Assembly: GCF_002754195.1 (NCBI RefSeq)
Contig: NZ_PEEU01000001.1
Location: 4,712,001 to 4,776,000 of the forward strand
Source of the DNA: Flavobacterium sp. 9
GTDB taxonomy: Bacteria > Bacteroidota > Bacteroidia > Flavobacteriales > Flavobacteriaceae
Reading direction: 5' to 3'
DNA length: 64,000 nt
Positions 1 through 9,500 of this stretch are shown here, piece after piece. The position numbers were made by a program, and so were the translations under genes. Each line of letters starts with the position of its first letter. Positions within the stretch are counted from its first letter, which is position 1. The notes below the pieces were generated by a model. That model was given only the letters and a program-made list of their open reading frames with translations, was not told the DNA's origin and searched no databases.

Positions 1-644
1 TTGCCAGCGGACGTTCACAAACTTTTGATGTATCTGCAAGTAATACTTCTTCAAATACAACCTCAAATAATTCAGGTCAGAATGTTGCTTCTGCCGATAT
101 GAAACCTAATACAATTGCAGTATTGCCAATTCCTTATGTAAATGCTGATACTCAGGAAAGTTCTGAGGATATGGCGAAGTTTGCACAAAATGATATTTAT
201 AATAAGCTGATCGATAAATCGGCAAATATTTTTCCGTTGACTGTTCAGGATTTAAGAACAACGAATAGTTTATTGCACAAAGCCGGAATTGATCACACTA
301 ATATTGACGAAACTCCTATTGAAGATCTCGAAAAAATTCTGGGCGTTGATAATATTGTAGCCGCCAAAGTTTCATATACAATTGGATCGGGAACAACTGC
401 AACAACTTACAACAGCGGAAATGCAAAAGTAAGCGACAATAACAAGAAAGTTAAAACCAATGATATTTCGACTACAACAGCAAATACGCAAGTTTATTAT
501 TACTATACCGTGTACTTTGATATGTATAAAAATGCCACAAAAATATACTCTCAAACGCGTAAACCGTTCCTTGCTATAAAAGACAGTTGGATGGATTCGA
601 TCACTTATTTATTGAAAAGAAGTCCTATTTACGTAAAAAAATAA
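1..644 (+). CDS. Partial envelope protein, GNA1162/DUF799-like fold suspected
   Basis: The reading frame is open from the window edge (codons in phase from base 3), so the N-terminus is missing and the ATG at 99 is probably internal. The visible start is a Ser/Thr/Asn-rich linker (about 30 residues). A compact domain follows with an IAVLP strand, a KAGI segment, the motif EKILGVDNIVAAKVSY and a C-terminal part with several Tyr-rich strands. The order IAVLP, LL.KAGI, LGVD.IV resembles GNA1162/DUF799 lipoproteins, which are periplasmic; this is my inference from pattern only. No signal peptide can be judged because the start lies outside the window. Function is not known. Confidence 0.6.
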   Translation, partial: ASGRSQTFDVSASNTSSNTTSNNSGQNVASADMKPNTIAVLPIPYVNADTQESSEDMAKFAQNDIYNKLIDKSANIFPLTVQDLRTTNSLLHKAGIDHTNIDETPIEDLEKILGVDNIVAAKVSYTIGSGTTATTYNSGNAKVSDNNKKVKTNDISTTTANTQVYYYYTVYFDMYKNATKIYSQTRKPFLAIKDSWMDSITYLLKRSPIYVKK

Positions 645-689
645 ACCCTGAAATAGTATAAAAAAGTACAATTAAAGGCAATCCGAATC

Positions 690-722
690 TTTGCACCTTT
701 GGAACTTTGTACCTTTGAACCT
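690..722. repeat. CTTTGCACCTTTG-type intergenic phrase, copy 1
   Basis: A run of short CTTTG/ACC words lies just before the TRIC gene. A closely similar phrase lies at 26469-26504, also immediately before a gene start. The two copies share the core TTTGCACCTTTG and then drift. It explains why an upstream ATG at 699 looks like a start codon but is probably not used. Confidence 0.5.
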
Positions 723-734
723 AAAAAATATAGA

Positions 735-1337
735 ATGTTTCATATATTAGATCTTATCGGTACAATGGCTTTTGCTATGTCCGGCGCTTTGACGGCAATG
801 CACAAAAAACTCGATCCTTTTGGGGTTTTTATCATTGCATTTGTAACCGCCGTTGGAGGAGGAACATTGCGAGATGTATTAATTGGCAGAACTCCGGTGG
901 GTTGGATGCGTGATTTGCAATATGTTTACGTAATTATTTTAGGTTTTGGATTGGCAATTCTCTTCAGAAAAAAGTTTGATAAATTAAGAACGTCTTTGTT
1001 TTTGTTTGATACAATTGGGTTAGGAGTTTTTACTTTAATAGGTCTTGAAAAAGGCATTATGATTGGTTTGCATCCCGTAATTTGTATTGCTTTAGGAACC
1101 ATGACGGCTTGTTTTGGAGGTGTAACGCGTGATATTTTATGTACCGAAATTCCAACTATTTTTAGAAGAGAAATTTATGCTACGATCTGTATTTTGGGCG
1201 GAATTGTGTTTTTTGCTCTAAGAAAATTGAATCTAAACGACGATGTTTTATATTTAGTAACATCACTTGTAATTATTACAGTTCGATTAATGGCAGTAAA
1301 ATACAAATGGTATTTACGTGCATTTGACCACAAATAA
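735..1337 (+). CDS. Trimeric intracellular cation channel (TRIC)/UPF0126 family membrane protein
   Basis: The protein of about 200 residues is almost entirely hydrophobic and would span the inner membrane about seven times. It has the internal duplication typical of UPF0126 (YadS-like) proteins: GGGTLRDVLIGRTPVGW in the first half and GGVTRDILCTEIPTIF in the second, each with a Gly-Gly pair near an Arg-Asp. Prokaryotic TRIC proteins are cation channels; the physiological role in bacteria is unclear. I start it at 735 (MFHILDLIGT) because the upstream ATG at 699 sits within a dispersed intergenic phrase and would add 12 polar residues that the family lacks. It stands alone, with about 100 bp on both sides. 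Confidence 0.9.
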   Translation: MFHILDLIGTMAFAMSGALTAMHKKLDPFGVFIIAFVTAVGGGTLRDVLIGRTPVGWMRDLQYVYVIILGFGLAILFRKKFDKLRTSLFLFDTIGLGVFTLIGLEKGIMIGLHPVICIALGTMTACFGGVTRDILCTEIPTIFRREIYATICILGGIVFFALRKLNLNDDVLYLVTSLVIITVRLMAVKYKWYLRAFDHK

Positions 1338-1352
1338 AAATTTTAAACGATA

Positions 1353-1432
1353 TTAGCCACAGATTCAGGGATTAAAAAGATTTTCTTTGGCTGAAAATTT
1401 AATTAATCCTTGAAATCTTTAAAATCTGTGGC
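1353..1432. repeat. Intergenic inverted repeat of the CCACAGATT type
   Basis: Arms GCCACAGATT (1356-1365) and AATCTGTGGC (1423-1432) are perfect complements. An inner pair continues the stem (1366-1375 with 1403-1412, one mismatch), giving a 77-nt hairpin-forming unit between two co-directional genes. There is no T-run directly after it, so I call it a dispersed repeat and not a clean terminator. A related AATCTGTG / AATCTGCG stretch occurs at about 59990-60010. Confidence 0.6.
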
Positions 1433-1443
1433 AAAAGAAAAAA

Positions 1444-2421
1444 ATGACAAAATTTACCGTAAAACAATACGACAAAAACGATTACCAAATTTGGAATGAC
1501 TTTATAAGTCAGGCTAAAAATGCTACGTTTTTATTTTGTCGTGATTTTATGGAATATCATAAAGATCGGTTTGAGGATTTTTCGCTTTTAGTTTTCGAAG
1601 ACGGGAAACTAATCAGCGTTTTGCCTGCTACTAAAGTTGGAAATTCAATCTATTCACATCAAGGACTTACTTACGGCGGATTGGTGTACAAAGAGCAAAC
1701 GAAATTAGCGACAGTTATTGAAGTTTTTCGATCTGTTTTATTTTTTTTGAACGAAAATAACTTTCAGAAATTACACTTAAAAACACTTCCCTCTATTTAT
1801 CATCAAAAACCGGCTGAAGAAGTTTTGTATGCTTTGTTTTTAGCTGAAGCAAAATTAGTGCGACGAGATTCACTTTCGGTGATAGATTTATTGCAAGAAA
1901 ATAAGACTTCTAAAATCAGAAAAAGAGGATTTCGAAAAGGCGTTTCAAATCAATTGATTATAAAAGAAGAAACTGATTTTGAATCGTTTTGGAATAATGT
2001 TTTGATTCCGAATTTAAATAAAAAACATAGCGCAAATCCTGTTCATTCTGTAGAAGAAATGAATTATTTGAAAAGGCATTTTCCTAAAAACATTCATCAG
2101 TTTAATGTTTATTTAGAAGATAAAATTGTTGCGGGAACTACAGTTTTCGAAACTGAAACAGTGGCGCATTGTCAATATATTTCGAAAAATGAAAATCAGG
2201 AAAACTTGGGAAGTTTAGATTATTTATTTCATTATTTGATTCAGGAAAGATTTGCTAAAAAGAGATTTTTCGATTTTGGAATTTCAAACGAAAATCAAGG
2301 AAGAAATCTAAATGAAGGATTAACGTATTGGAAAGAAAGTTTTGGCGCAAGTACAATAGTTCATGATTTTTACGAATTAGAAACCGCAAATTATAATAAG
2401 TTAAATGGTATTTTTGTTTAA
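1444..2421 (+). CDS. FemAB/BioF2-like GNAT-fold acyltransferase
   Basis: A soluble protein of 325 residues with the layout of FemAB-like double-GNAT acyltransferases. The N-terminal half contains a short GGLVY segment and HLKTLPSIYH. The C-terminal half carries HQFNVYLEDKIVAGTTVFE, then GSLDYLFHYLI and FFDFGISNENQGRNLNEGL, the usual end of the second GNAT lobe. Relatives near sugar-nucleotide genes are thought to transfer acyl or aminoacyl groups to amino sugars or to cell-wall precursors. It is 16 bp upstream of a sugar aminotransferase and in the same operon as a flippase, so N-acylation of the amino sugar is a reasonable inference. The substrate cannot be read from the sequence. Confidence 0.75.
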   Translation: MTKFTVKQYDKNDYQIWNDFISQAKNATFLFCRDFMEYHKDRFEDFSLLVFEDGKLISVLPATKVGNSIYSHQGLTYGGLVYKEQTKLATVIEVFRSVLFFLNENNFQKLHLKTLPSIYHQKPAEEVLYALFLAEAKLVRRDSLSVIDLLQENKTSKIRKRGFRKGVSNQLIIKEETDFESFWNNVLIPNLNKKHSANPVHSVEEMNYLKRHFPKNIHQFNVYLEDKIVAGTTVFETETVAHCQYISKNENQENLGSLDYLFHYLIQERFAKKRFFDFGISNENQGRNLNEGLTYWKESFGASTIVHDFYELETANYNKLNGIFV

Positions 2422-2437
2422 AAATTAAAGAAATAAA

Positions 2438-3538
2438 ATGATATCATTTCTGGATCTAAAAAAAATCAACGAGCCTTATGAAGCTGCTTTTCAGGAAAAA
2501 CTGAAATTAGTTTTAGATAATGGCTGGTATATTTTAGGGAAAGAAGTTGAAACATTTGAAAAAGCTTTCGCCGAATATTGCCAAGCGAAATATTGCATTG
2601 GAGTTGGGAATGGTTTAGATGCTTTGGTTTTGATTTTTAAAGGATACATAGCTTTAGGAAAACTCCAAAAAGGCGACGAAGTTATTGTTCCTGCAAATAC
2701 TTATATCGCCAGTATTTTGGCGATTTTAGAAGCCGATTTAATTCCGGTTTTGGTCGAGCCAAAATTAGAAACCTACAATATAAATCCAAATTTGATTCAG
2801 GAGAAAATTACCTCTAAAACAAAAGCAATTTTAGCCGTTCATCTTTACGGGCAATTGGCTGAAATGGATAAAATCAATGAAATTGCAATAGAGAATAATT
2901 TATTAGTTGTAGAAGATTCGGCGCAATCTCACGGCGCAATCAGTAATCAACAATTAACAATTAACAATCAACAATCAGCAAAAGCGTATAGTTTTTATCC
3001 AGCAAAAAATCTTGGATGTTTGGGCGATGGCGGTGCGATAACGACAAATGATTCGGAATTAGAAAAAGTGCTTTTTTCGCTTCGAAATTATGGTTCAGAT
3101 AAAAAATATTATAACGATTATATTGGTGTAAATTCAAGATTAGACGAAATTCAGGCTTCGTTTTTAAATCTAAAATTACCAAATTTAGATGCTGATAATG
3201 CGAAACGCAGAGTTATTGCAAAACGTTATTTATCAGAAATTAAAAACGATAAAATAATAGTTCCGGTTTGGGATTTTTCGAATAGTCATGTTTTTCATTT
3301 ATTTGTCATTCGCACGAAAAACAGAGAAGATTTTCAGAATTATTTGACGCAGAATAACATACAAACAGTTATTCATTATCCCGTTCCGCCACATAAACAA
3401 AAGGCATTTCCGCAATGGAATACTTTATCATTCCCGATAACGGAACAAATTCATAATGAGGTTTTAAGTTTACCTATAAGTCCTGTTTTGACAGAGGAAG
3501 AAGTTAGTTTTGTTATCGAAATTATTAATAAATACTAA
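2438..3538 (+). CDS. DegT/DnrJ/EryC1/StrS sugar aminotransferase, FdtB-like
   Basis: PLP-dependent aminotransferase of 366 residues, a normal length for the family. The Schiff-base lysine is K190 in FYPAKNLGCLGDGGA; the pyridine-binding Asp is D160 in EDSAQSHGA. The conserved NGLDAL and PANTY elements come early, and a VNSRLDEIQA segment follows the lysine. Such enzymes transfer an amino group to a keto-sugar nucleotide. With the FdtA-type ketoisomerase at 16624 it could make a dTDP-3-amino-3,6-dideoxyhexose for surface polysaccharide; this pairing is inference. The loop between the Asp and Lys motifs is odd: it is encoded by an AT-rich CAACAATTAA-type tandem tract (2945-2977) that replaces the usual charged loop. 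Confidence 0.92.
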   Translation: MISFLDLKKINEPYEAAFQEKLKLVLDNGWYILGKEVETFEKAFAEYCQAKYCIGVGNGLDALVLIFKGYIALGKLQKGDEVIVPANTYIASILAILEADLIPVLVEPKLETYNINPNLIQEKITSKTKAILAVHLYGQLAEMDKINEIAIENNLLVVEDSAQSHGAISNQQLTINNQQSAKAYSFYPAKNLGCLGDGGAITTNDSELEKVLFSLRNYGSDKKYYNDYIGVNSRLDEIQASFLNLKLPNLDADNAKRRVIAKRYLSEIKNDKIIVPVWDFSNSHVFHLFVIRTKNREDFQNYLTQNNIQTVIHYPVPPHKQKAFPQWNTLSFPITEQIHNEVLSLPISPVLTEEEVSFVIEIINKY

Positions 3539-3539
3539 C

Positions 3540-4820
3540 TTGAATTTCCTTAAAAAATATACTCAAAATAACCTGTTTAGAATCTCTTCTTTAAACAGTT
3601 TGAGTGTAATATTAAAAATTGGAATTGGATTAATTACATCAAAATTACTGGCGATTTTTATTGGCCCAAGCGGAATGGCTTTGGTTGGAAATCTACGTAA
3701 CTTTTTGACTTCGTTAGAAAGTATTTCAACATTAGGTTTTCAAAGCGGAATTGTAAAATATGTTGCCGAAAACGAAAAGAATAAATCCGAACTTCAAAAG
3801 ATAATTGCCACAGTTTTTCTAACATTATTAGTAGTTGTAATAGTCTTAAGCGGACTTTTATTTTTTCTGGCTTCTTTCTGGAATAACAGAATTTTTGGTG
3901 ACAATTTTGAGTTTTCATTAGTATTTAAAATATTGGCTTTGGCTTTGCCTTGGTACGCTATTTCAATTTTTTTGCTTGCTGTAATTAACGGTTTAGGAAA
4001 GTTCAAAAAAGTAATCTGGGTTAACTGTATTGGCAATACGATAGGATTAGTGGTTTCAGTATTATTAATATTAAAATTCACAACTCTCGGAGCATTATTG
4101 GCGGTTGTTATTTCGCCTGCATTATTGTTCTTCGTAACATTTTATTTCATCAATAAAGAAATTGCTTTTTTTGACACAATCAAATTTCGATTATTCGACT
4201 TTAGAATCATCAAAAACTTATCGTCTTATTCTTTAATGGCGTTAGTTTCGGCAGTTTTTGGGCCTTTGGTTTTTCTGGCAATTCGGAATAATGTTATACA
4301 AACTTTAGGAATAGATCAAGCTGGATATTGGGAAACAATGACAAGAATTTCGTCTTATTATTTGTTATTTGTTTCAACTCTTTTGAGTGTTTATTTTTTG
4401 CCGAAATTATCGAACTCGAAAACAGATCAAGAAACGAAATCCATATTTTGGACTTACTATAAAACCATTTTACCCGTTTTTATTATTGGCGTTACGATAA
4501 TCTATTTTTTACGCTTTTTTATCATAAAACTGCTTTTTACAGCCGAATTTCTTCCTGTCGAAAATTTGTTTTTAGGACAATTACTAGGTGATGTTTTTAA
4601 GGTTTGTTCTTTGATTTTGGGATTTCAGTTTTTGGCTAAAAAAATGACCGCTGCTTTTATAATTTCAGAACTATTATCACTTGCCGGTTTATATTTTTCA
4701 AGCCTTTATTTTATCCGCATTTTCGGGATTGAAGGAGTTGTTTTGGCACAGGCTTTTGATAATTTTCTTTATTTGTTTTTTTTATTGTTTTACTTTAAGA
4801 ACGTATTCATAAACCGTTAA
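3540..4820 (+). CDS. Wzx-like O-antigen/polysaccharide flippase (MATE/MOP fold)
   Basis: An integral membrane protein of about 426 residues with 12 or more hydrophobic segments. Its N-terminus, SLNSLSVILKIGIGLITSK, is typical of polysaccharide exporters that flip lipid-linked oligosaccharides across the inner membrane. I favour the TTG start at 3540, directly after the aminotransferase stop (3538), because the product then opens with LNFLKKYTQNN, the usual start of flavobacterial relatives. The alternative ATG at 3510 overlaps the aminotransferase by 29 nt and adds ten residues without family character. It forms an operon with the two genes before it. The repeat unit it moves is unknown. Confidence 0.85.
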   Translation: MNFLKKYTQNNLFRISSLNSLSVILKIGIGLITSKLLAIFIGPSGMALVGNLRNFLTSLESISTLGFQSGIVKYVAENEKNKSELQKIIATVFLTLLVVVIVLSGLLFFLASFWNNRIFGDNFEFSLVFKILALALPWYAISIFLLAVINGLGKFKKVIWVNCIGNTIGLVVSVLLILKFTTLGALLAVVISPALLFFVTFYFINKEIAFFDTIKFRLFDFRIIKNLSSYSLMALVSAVFGPLVFLAIRNNVIQTLGIDQAGYWETMTRISSYYLLFVSTLLSVYFLPKLSNSKTDQETKSIFWTYYKTILPVFIIGVTIIYFLRFFIIKLLFTAEFLPVENLFLGQLLGDVFKVCSLILGFQFLAKKMTAAFIISELLSLAGLYFSSLYFIRIFGIEGVVLAQAFDNFLYLFFLLFYFKNVFINR

Positions 4821-4913
4821 AAAACTTCTGTTTTTTAAATTTCTTAGCTTTTTTATTGTTAATAAAATCTTAATAAGTATATTTTTATATTTAGTAAGAA
4901 AAGCTCTTTTTAT

Positions 4914-4921
4914 TAATTTTG
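4914..4921 (+). promoter_or_regulatory. Bacteroidetes -7 element TAATTTTG
   Basis: The octamer matches the TAnnTTTG consensus used by the primary sigma factor of Bacteroidetes. It lies 24 nt before the ATG at 4945 and overlaps a GTG at 4921, so transcription would begin after that GTG. This supports the start at 4945. No good -33 TTG is visible at the expected spacing. Confidence 0.5.
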
Positions 4922-4944
4922 TGCGGAAAATAATAATAAATACC

Positions 4945-5994
4945 ATGCAGAAAATTACAAATAAAATTGGTTTAATCTTTTTTTTATTCAGTGTTATAAA
5001 CTTAAACGCACAAATTAGTACTGGTACTGGGGGCGCAGCAAATGTTTTAGCAAATTCACCAACTTCAAATACTAATGTAGGGATAGGAACAAATAATCCC
5101 ACAACTAAACTTGAAGTAAATGGTGATGTTAAGGCAAAAAGTGTCATTTTTTCTGGAACTAGTCTTGCTGATGGACAAACTTTTGTTGATTCGAACGATA
5201 GAAATCTAAAAAGTAAAGTTTTTCAAGCTGGTAGTTTTGTTAATGGCACTGCTAATAGAATGATGAATTTTAATGATTTTCCAGCTTCAAATATCAATGT
5301 GAAATCTATGTTTTGGTTTTCAATCGATGATAGAGCAGATAATCAAAGATTCAGATCTTATGCAGAAACAGGTGGTTACGGAGGTTTGGAGATAAACGAT
5401 AGTAAACAACGAAATGTATTTAAAGTTGCGGAAGAAACTGTAGCATCAGACGGCTGTAATTTTAGTCATATTTCTTTACCGCAATCTAATACAAAATTAA
5501 TAATTGGTGCAAGTTATGAAAGCTTAACATCTGATGAAAACGTAAAGTATAAGTTAATTGTTAAGGCGGGTAAATGTGGAGCAACATTTTTAGATGGTTC
5601 TGGTAGTGCATTTATTGAAGGAAATACTGTCGTAATGGGAAATATCGGTATCGGAACTTCTAATTTTATTGATGGAGCAACTAGTTATAAACTTTCAGTA
5701 AAGGGTAAAATCAGAGCAGAGGAGATAAAAGTTTACAACACTTGGGCTGATTATGTATTTAATCCAAGTTACAAGCTACCTACTTTACAAGAAGTTGAAA
5801 GTTATATTACAAAAAATGGGCATTTACAAAATGTACCATCTGCAAAAGAAATTACAGAAAAAGGATTGGAACTTGGAGAAATGGCAAAAATTCAACAAGA
5901 AAAGATCGAAGAATTAACTCTATATTTAATTCAACAAAATAAAGAAATTGAAGAATTAAAAGCACAGGTTAAAGCGTTATTAATTAAAAAATAA
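4945..5994 (+). CDS. Exported tail-fibre-like protein with C-terminal coiled coil
   Basis: About 349 residues with a Sec signal peptide (hydrophobic to NLNAQ, about residue 22). It then has two copies of a motif found in fibre-like proteins of Bacteroidetes, NVGIGTNNPTTKLEVNGDV and later NIGIGTSNF...YKLSVKGKIRAEEIKV. The last 90 residues have the usual tail YKLPTLQEVESYI, GHLQNVPSAKEI and a heptad-rich coiled coil (IQQEKIEELTLYLIQQNKEI). This tail resembles intramolecular-chaperone or trimerisation regions of phage-like fibres. The middle part is unrecognised. It is the first gene of the RHS cassette and has its own promoter-like element, so a role as surface partner of the RHS protein is possible but unproven. 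Confidence 0.7.
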   Translation: MQKITNKIGLIFFLFSVINLNAQISTGTGGAANVLANSPTSNTNVGIGTNNPTTKLEVNGDVKAKSVIFSGTSLADGQTFVDSNDRNLKSKVFQAGSFVNGTANRMMNFNDFPASNINVKSMFWFSIDDRADNQRFRSYAETGGYGGLEINDSKQRNVFKVAEETVASDGCNFSHISLPQSNTKLIIGASYESLTSDENVKYKLIVKAGKCGATFLDGSGSAFIEGNTVVMGNIGIGTSNFIDGATSYKLSVKGKIRAEEIKVYNTWADYVFNPSYKLPTLQEVESYITKNGHLQNVPSAKEITEKGLELGEMAKIQQEKIEELTLYLIQQNKEIEELKAQVKALLIKK

Positions 5995-6021
5995 ACATAC
6001 AATTTTTGTGATTATTGCATT

Positions 6022-6474
6022 ATGAGATACTATATACTTTTTCTTATGTTAGGGTTTTCAATCTTAACAAAAGCACAAACAAAAATTGGCTTTGAATATG
6101 ATACTGCCGGAAACCAAATTAGACGTTTTTTGTGTGTAAACTGCCTTCCCTCAACAGGAAAAACTGCCGATGTCAAAGAAATAGATTCGCTACAAGAAAA
6201 GGATTTGCAAAAATTTTTTAGTGAAGATGTGATTTCTTATTATCCAAACCCCGTAAAAGAAGAATTATATCTAAAGTGGCAATTATCAGATGATAATGTA
6301 ATGTCTTCTATAGAAGTAATTAATATGAATGGTCAAATTCTAAAAAGGATGTCTAATCTTGAACAACTGACCACTCAAAATCTTGCTTTTGGAGCTTATT
6401 CGTCAGGTATATATTTGATTGTTTTGAATTACAGTAATGGTAAGCAAAAAACGATTAAAATTATGAAACAATAA
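6022..6474 (+). CDS. Small secreted protein with one YD motif and a T9SS type A sorting tail
   Basis: 150 residues: signal peptide (MRYYILFLMLGFSILTKAQ), then FEYDTAGNQIRRFLCVNC, which is a single RHS/YD-type repeat. A short acidic linker leads to a C-terminal Por-secretion-system tail of about 75 residues beginning YYPNPVKEELYLKW and ending YLIVLNYSNGKQKTIKIMKQ. The YPNPV and KTIKIMK elements are typical of T9SS type A sorting domains, which send proteins through the outer membrane for attachment or release. It lies 27 bp after the fibre-like gene and 110 bp before the RHS gene. The YD motif links it to the RHS protein; it could be a truncated relative or an accessory surface piece. Confidence 0.8.
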   Translation: MRYYILFLMLGFSILTKAQTKIGFEYDTAGNQIRRFLCVNCLPSTGKTADVKEIDSLQEKDLQKFFSEDVISYYPNPVKEELYLKWQLSDDNVMSSIEVINMNGQILKRMSNLEQLTTQNLAFGAYSSGIYLIVLNYSNGKQKTIKIMKQ

Positions 6475-6584
6475 CGAATAGCCAACTTAATTTTATTAAG
6501 AGCCAATAATATCATTTTAAAATAACCTTCAATCTCTGTTTCATATTGTAATGAAGTTACGGAGCAAGGTAATAAAACATCATA

Positions 6585-9500
6585 ATGAAACAATACCTCA
6601 CTTATCTTTTCTTATTATTTATAAACTTAAGTTTTTCCCAGCAAATACTTAATAAAGCGGAAACAGTAGCAAGAACAGTTTCTGATCCTAATGTGATTAT
6701 TTTATTGAATGGATTTAGCGCTAGTTCTGCAGTAGTGAATCCATTCATAGCGAAGATCGGAGCGAGTTCAGATCCATTTACAAGTGGAGGAACAACAAAT
6801 TCCACTGCAGGAGAAAGCAACTTGTCAGGAGAGGTAGGAACGGGAAATTTTCATGATACCAAAGGTGAGATAGCTGTAGGGGGTGATGGGCAACTACAGT
6901 TTAACTTCCCAATTGCATTGCCTCCAAGTATTAATGGAGTTGCTCCCCAAATGAATTTGTTTTATACAAGCGGTTTTGGTTCAGGTATTGCAGGTATGGG
7001 ATTTTCTCTTTCGGGTGTTACCAGTATTAAAAGAGTTGGTAAAAACATCGAAAAAAATGGAGAATCTAAAGGTGTGCAACTTGACTATACTGATTTTTAT
7101 GAGTTTAATGGACAAAGACTATTGCTAAAAACTCCTGGTGATGCTACAACCTATGGAAAAGACGGTACTGAATATGTTACGGAAAAATTTTCAACTCTAA
7201 AAATAAAATCTGTTGGTGCAGTTAGCGGTCAGTCTTACACAGGTCCAAATTCATTCGAAATTACTTTTGATAATGGTTCTCAGGCGTGGTACGGTATAAC
7301 TACGGATTCACAAACTCCGTTGGAATATAATATTGTAAAATGGAAAGATGCTCAAGGCAACTACATAACATACAATTATAAAGAAACTAATAATGTATCA
7401 GTAATTACTAGTGTGCAATGGGGAGGAAATGAAACTTTAGGCAAACCACATTTCAATTCTATTGTTTTTAATTATGTCGTTCGAGATCTGCAAGAAGTAT
7501 CATATGTACATGGAGTTAGATTTTTGCAGGACAAAATACTTTCAGATATTGTGGTCAATGCTAATAGTAAACAGTTCAAGAAATATGTAATCGTATATGA
7601 TAAAGATGCAAATGGAACCAACTACCAATATGCTAAGACTATAACTGAATACAATTCTCAAAATCAGGCTGCAAACCCAGTAGCTATGATCTACGAAGGG
7701 TCAAGTGCATCGGCTTGGGCTGCAAAATCATATGCAGATAATGAGAATAATAAAATTGTAGGAGATTTTGATGGAGATGGAGTTTTGGATTATTTAAAGT
7801 ACTTTGATGCAACTGCATCAACTTCAATATGTACTAAATGGGAAAGACAAGATCATAGTTATAATTGTGTAAAATATGAGGTAACACCTGCCAAACCTAA
7901 ATCAATACGATTTTTTAAATCGTTTATGGATGATACAATAAATGGAGATTTGACTGTGATGAGTTCTCCAACATTTACAAAGGAAGAATTTAATAAAGCT
8001 GTAGTTATAACATTTAAAAACAGTAACAATGAAATTAGTTCCAGGCAAGGTATTTTTTTAAAAGGACAGATATATTCAGTAGATGGAAATAATCAATTAA
8101 AATTAGAATATAGCAAGCCATTAACAAATGATAAAACTTTTAGAGATGTCTTTACAGAATCGGGAACAAGAGGAACAGGTGATTATCAGAGCTATAGTGT
8201 AGTTACAACTGTTTTGGATCCTATGCAAATGGATTTGGATGGTGATGGACTATCGGAAATTATTATTCAAATTAAAGACAATACAACATCAGTTTATGAA
8301 ACTATTGATAGTAACAATCCGCCAAGTCCGTTAGAAAAAAATAGCGCAAAATTACCTCCGGTAAAAGGAAATGTAATTACGCATACTAATTCAGTAGAGC
8401 AATATAGATATATGATATTGAATCTCGATAATAGAGTTGGTGCAGCGGATTCTTTCTCCGAATCTCCCTATTATAATAAAATTTTTCAAAAACCGATATT
8501 TGGTGATTTTAAAGGAGATGGAAAAATATCAATACTTAATCTTGAGACAGGTAATTCATCAACCATAACATCGTTTAAAAAAGACAAAACTTCACAAAAA
8601 TTTACAGCAGAAACAAGCCCGACTTCAGCTGTTTTTAGCGGATTACTAGAAAATGCTGTTGTAGGAGATTTCAATGGAGATAAAAAGACCGATTTGATAA
8701 TACCGGTTGCTCAGGGTACTCCTGTATCGACAATGAATATGCAGCTAAACTATAAAGCAGATGCGCTTGCAGGAGACTGGAGACTTTATCTTTCTACTGG
8801 TACAGGATTCAAAGAAGAATATAAAGCTGGAATAGGTAAATGGTATCCTTTTCAAGCTTTAAATTTATCAAATGTAACCGCTTCAAGAAGAATAAATTAT
8901 CAGGCTTTAGATCTTGATAAAGATGGAAAATGCGAATTGATTCAGTTTGATTATTACACCATAGATTCTAAATTATCTGCCGGAAAATACTCAGAAACTA
9001 CTGTAACTATAATGAGCGATAACGGTGCTAGCAGTACGATTGATGTTAATTTTAAACGAGGGTATAATTCCTCATTCAAAAATGATGGTTTGTTTGATTA
9101 TAACGAACTTGTAGGTGATTTTTATATCAATCAAATTAACAATAATATTGTACTTCTAGGTAAAAATCGACAAGATGTTTCTCAAGGATTTATGTACACT
9201 TTTAGTCTTTATGATACTTCAAAAACATCAAGGATCAATACAATAACGCAAGGTAATATCCCTACCGTAATTGAATATAAGGAGTTGGATTCACAGTTGG
9301 ATTCTGATTTTTATGCTTCCTCTAAAAAAGAAAAATATCCTTATGTAGAATTAGACAGAGTATCGAAATCTTTTGTAGTAGCACAATTGCGTCAACTTGA
9401 AAGGAAGAAGGACTTTAAATACCGCGGACTTTTAGCTCATGTAAATGGTAAAGGAATGATTGGTTTTCGTAAATCTGCGCGTACTAATTGGTATGCTTCG

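Noticed and set aside
3658..4081. Frames of 86 and 95 residues opposite the flippase
   Set aside because: They are antisense to a clear membrane protein gene, overlap each other and show no independent coding signals.
6022..6474. Frameshifted start of the RHS gene
   Set aside because: It has its own signal peptide and a complete T9SS tail, and the RHS gene has its own signal peptide, so they are two genes.
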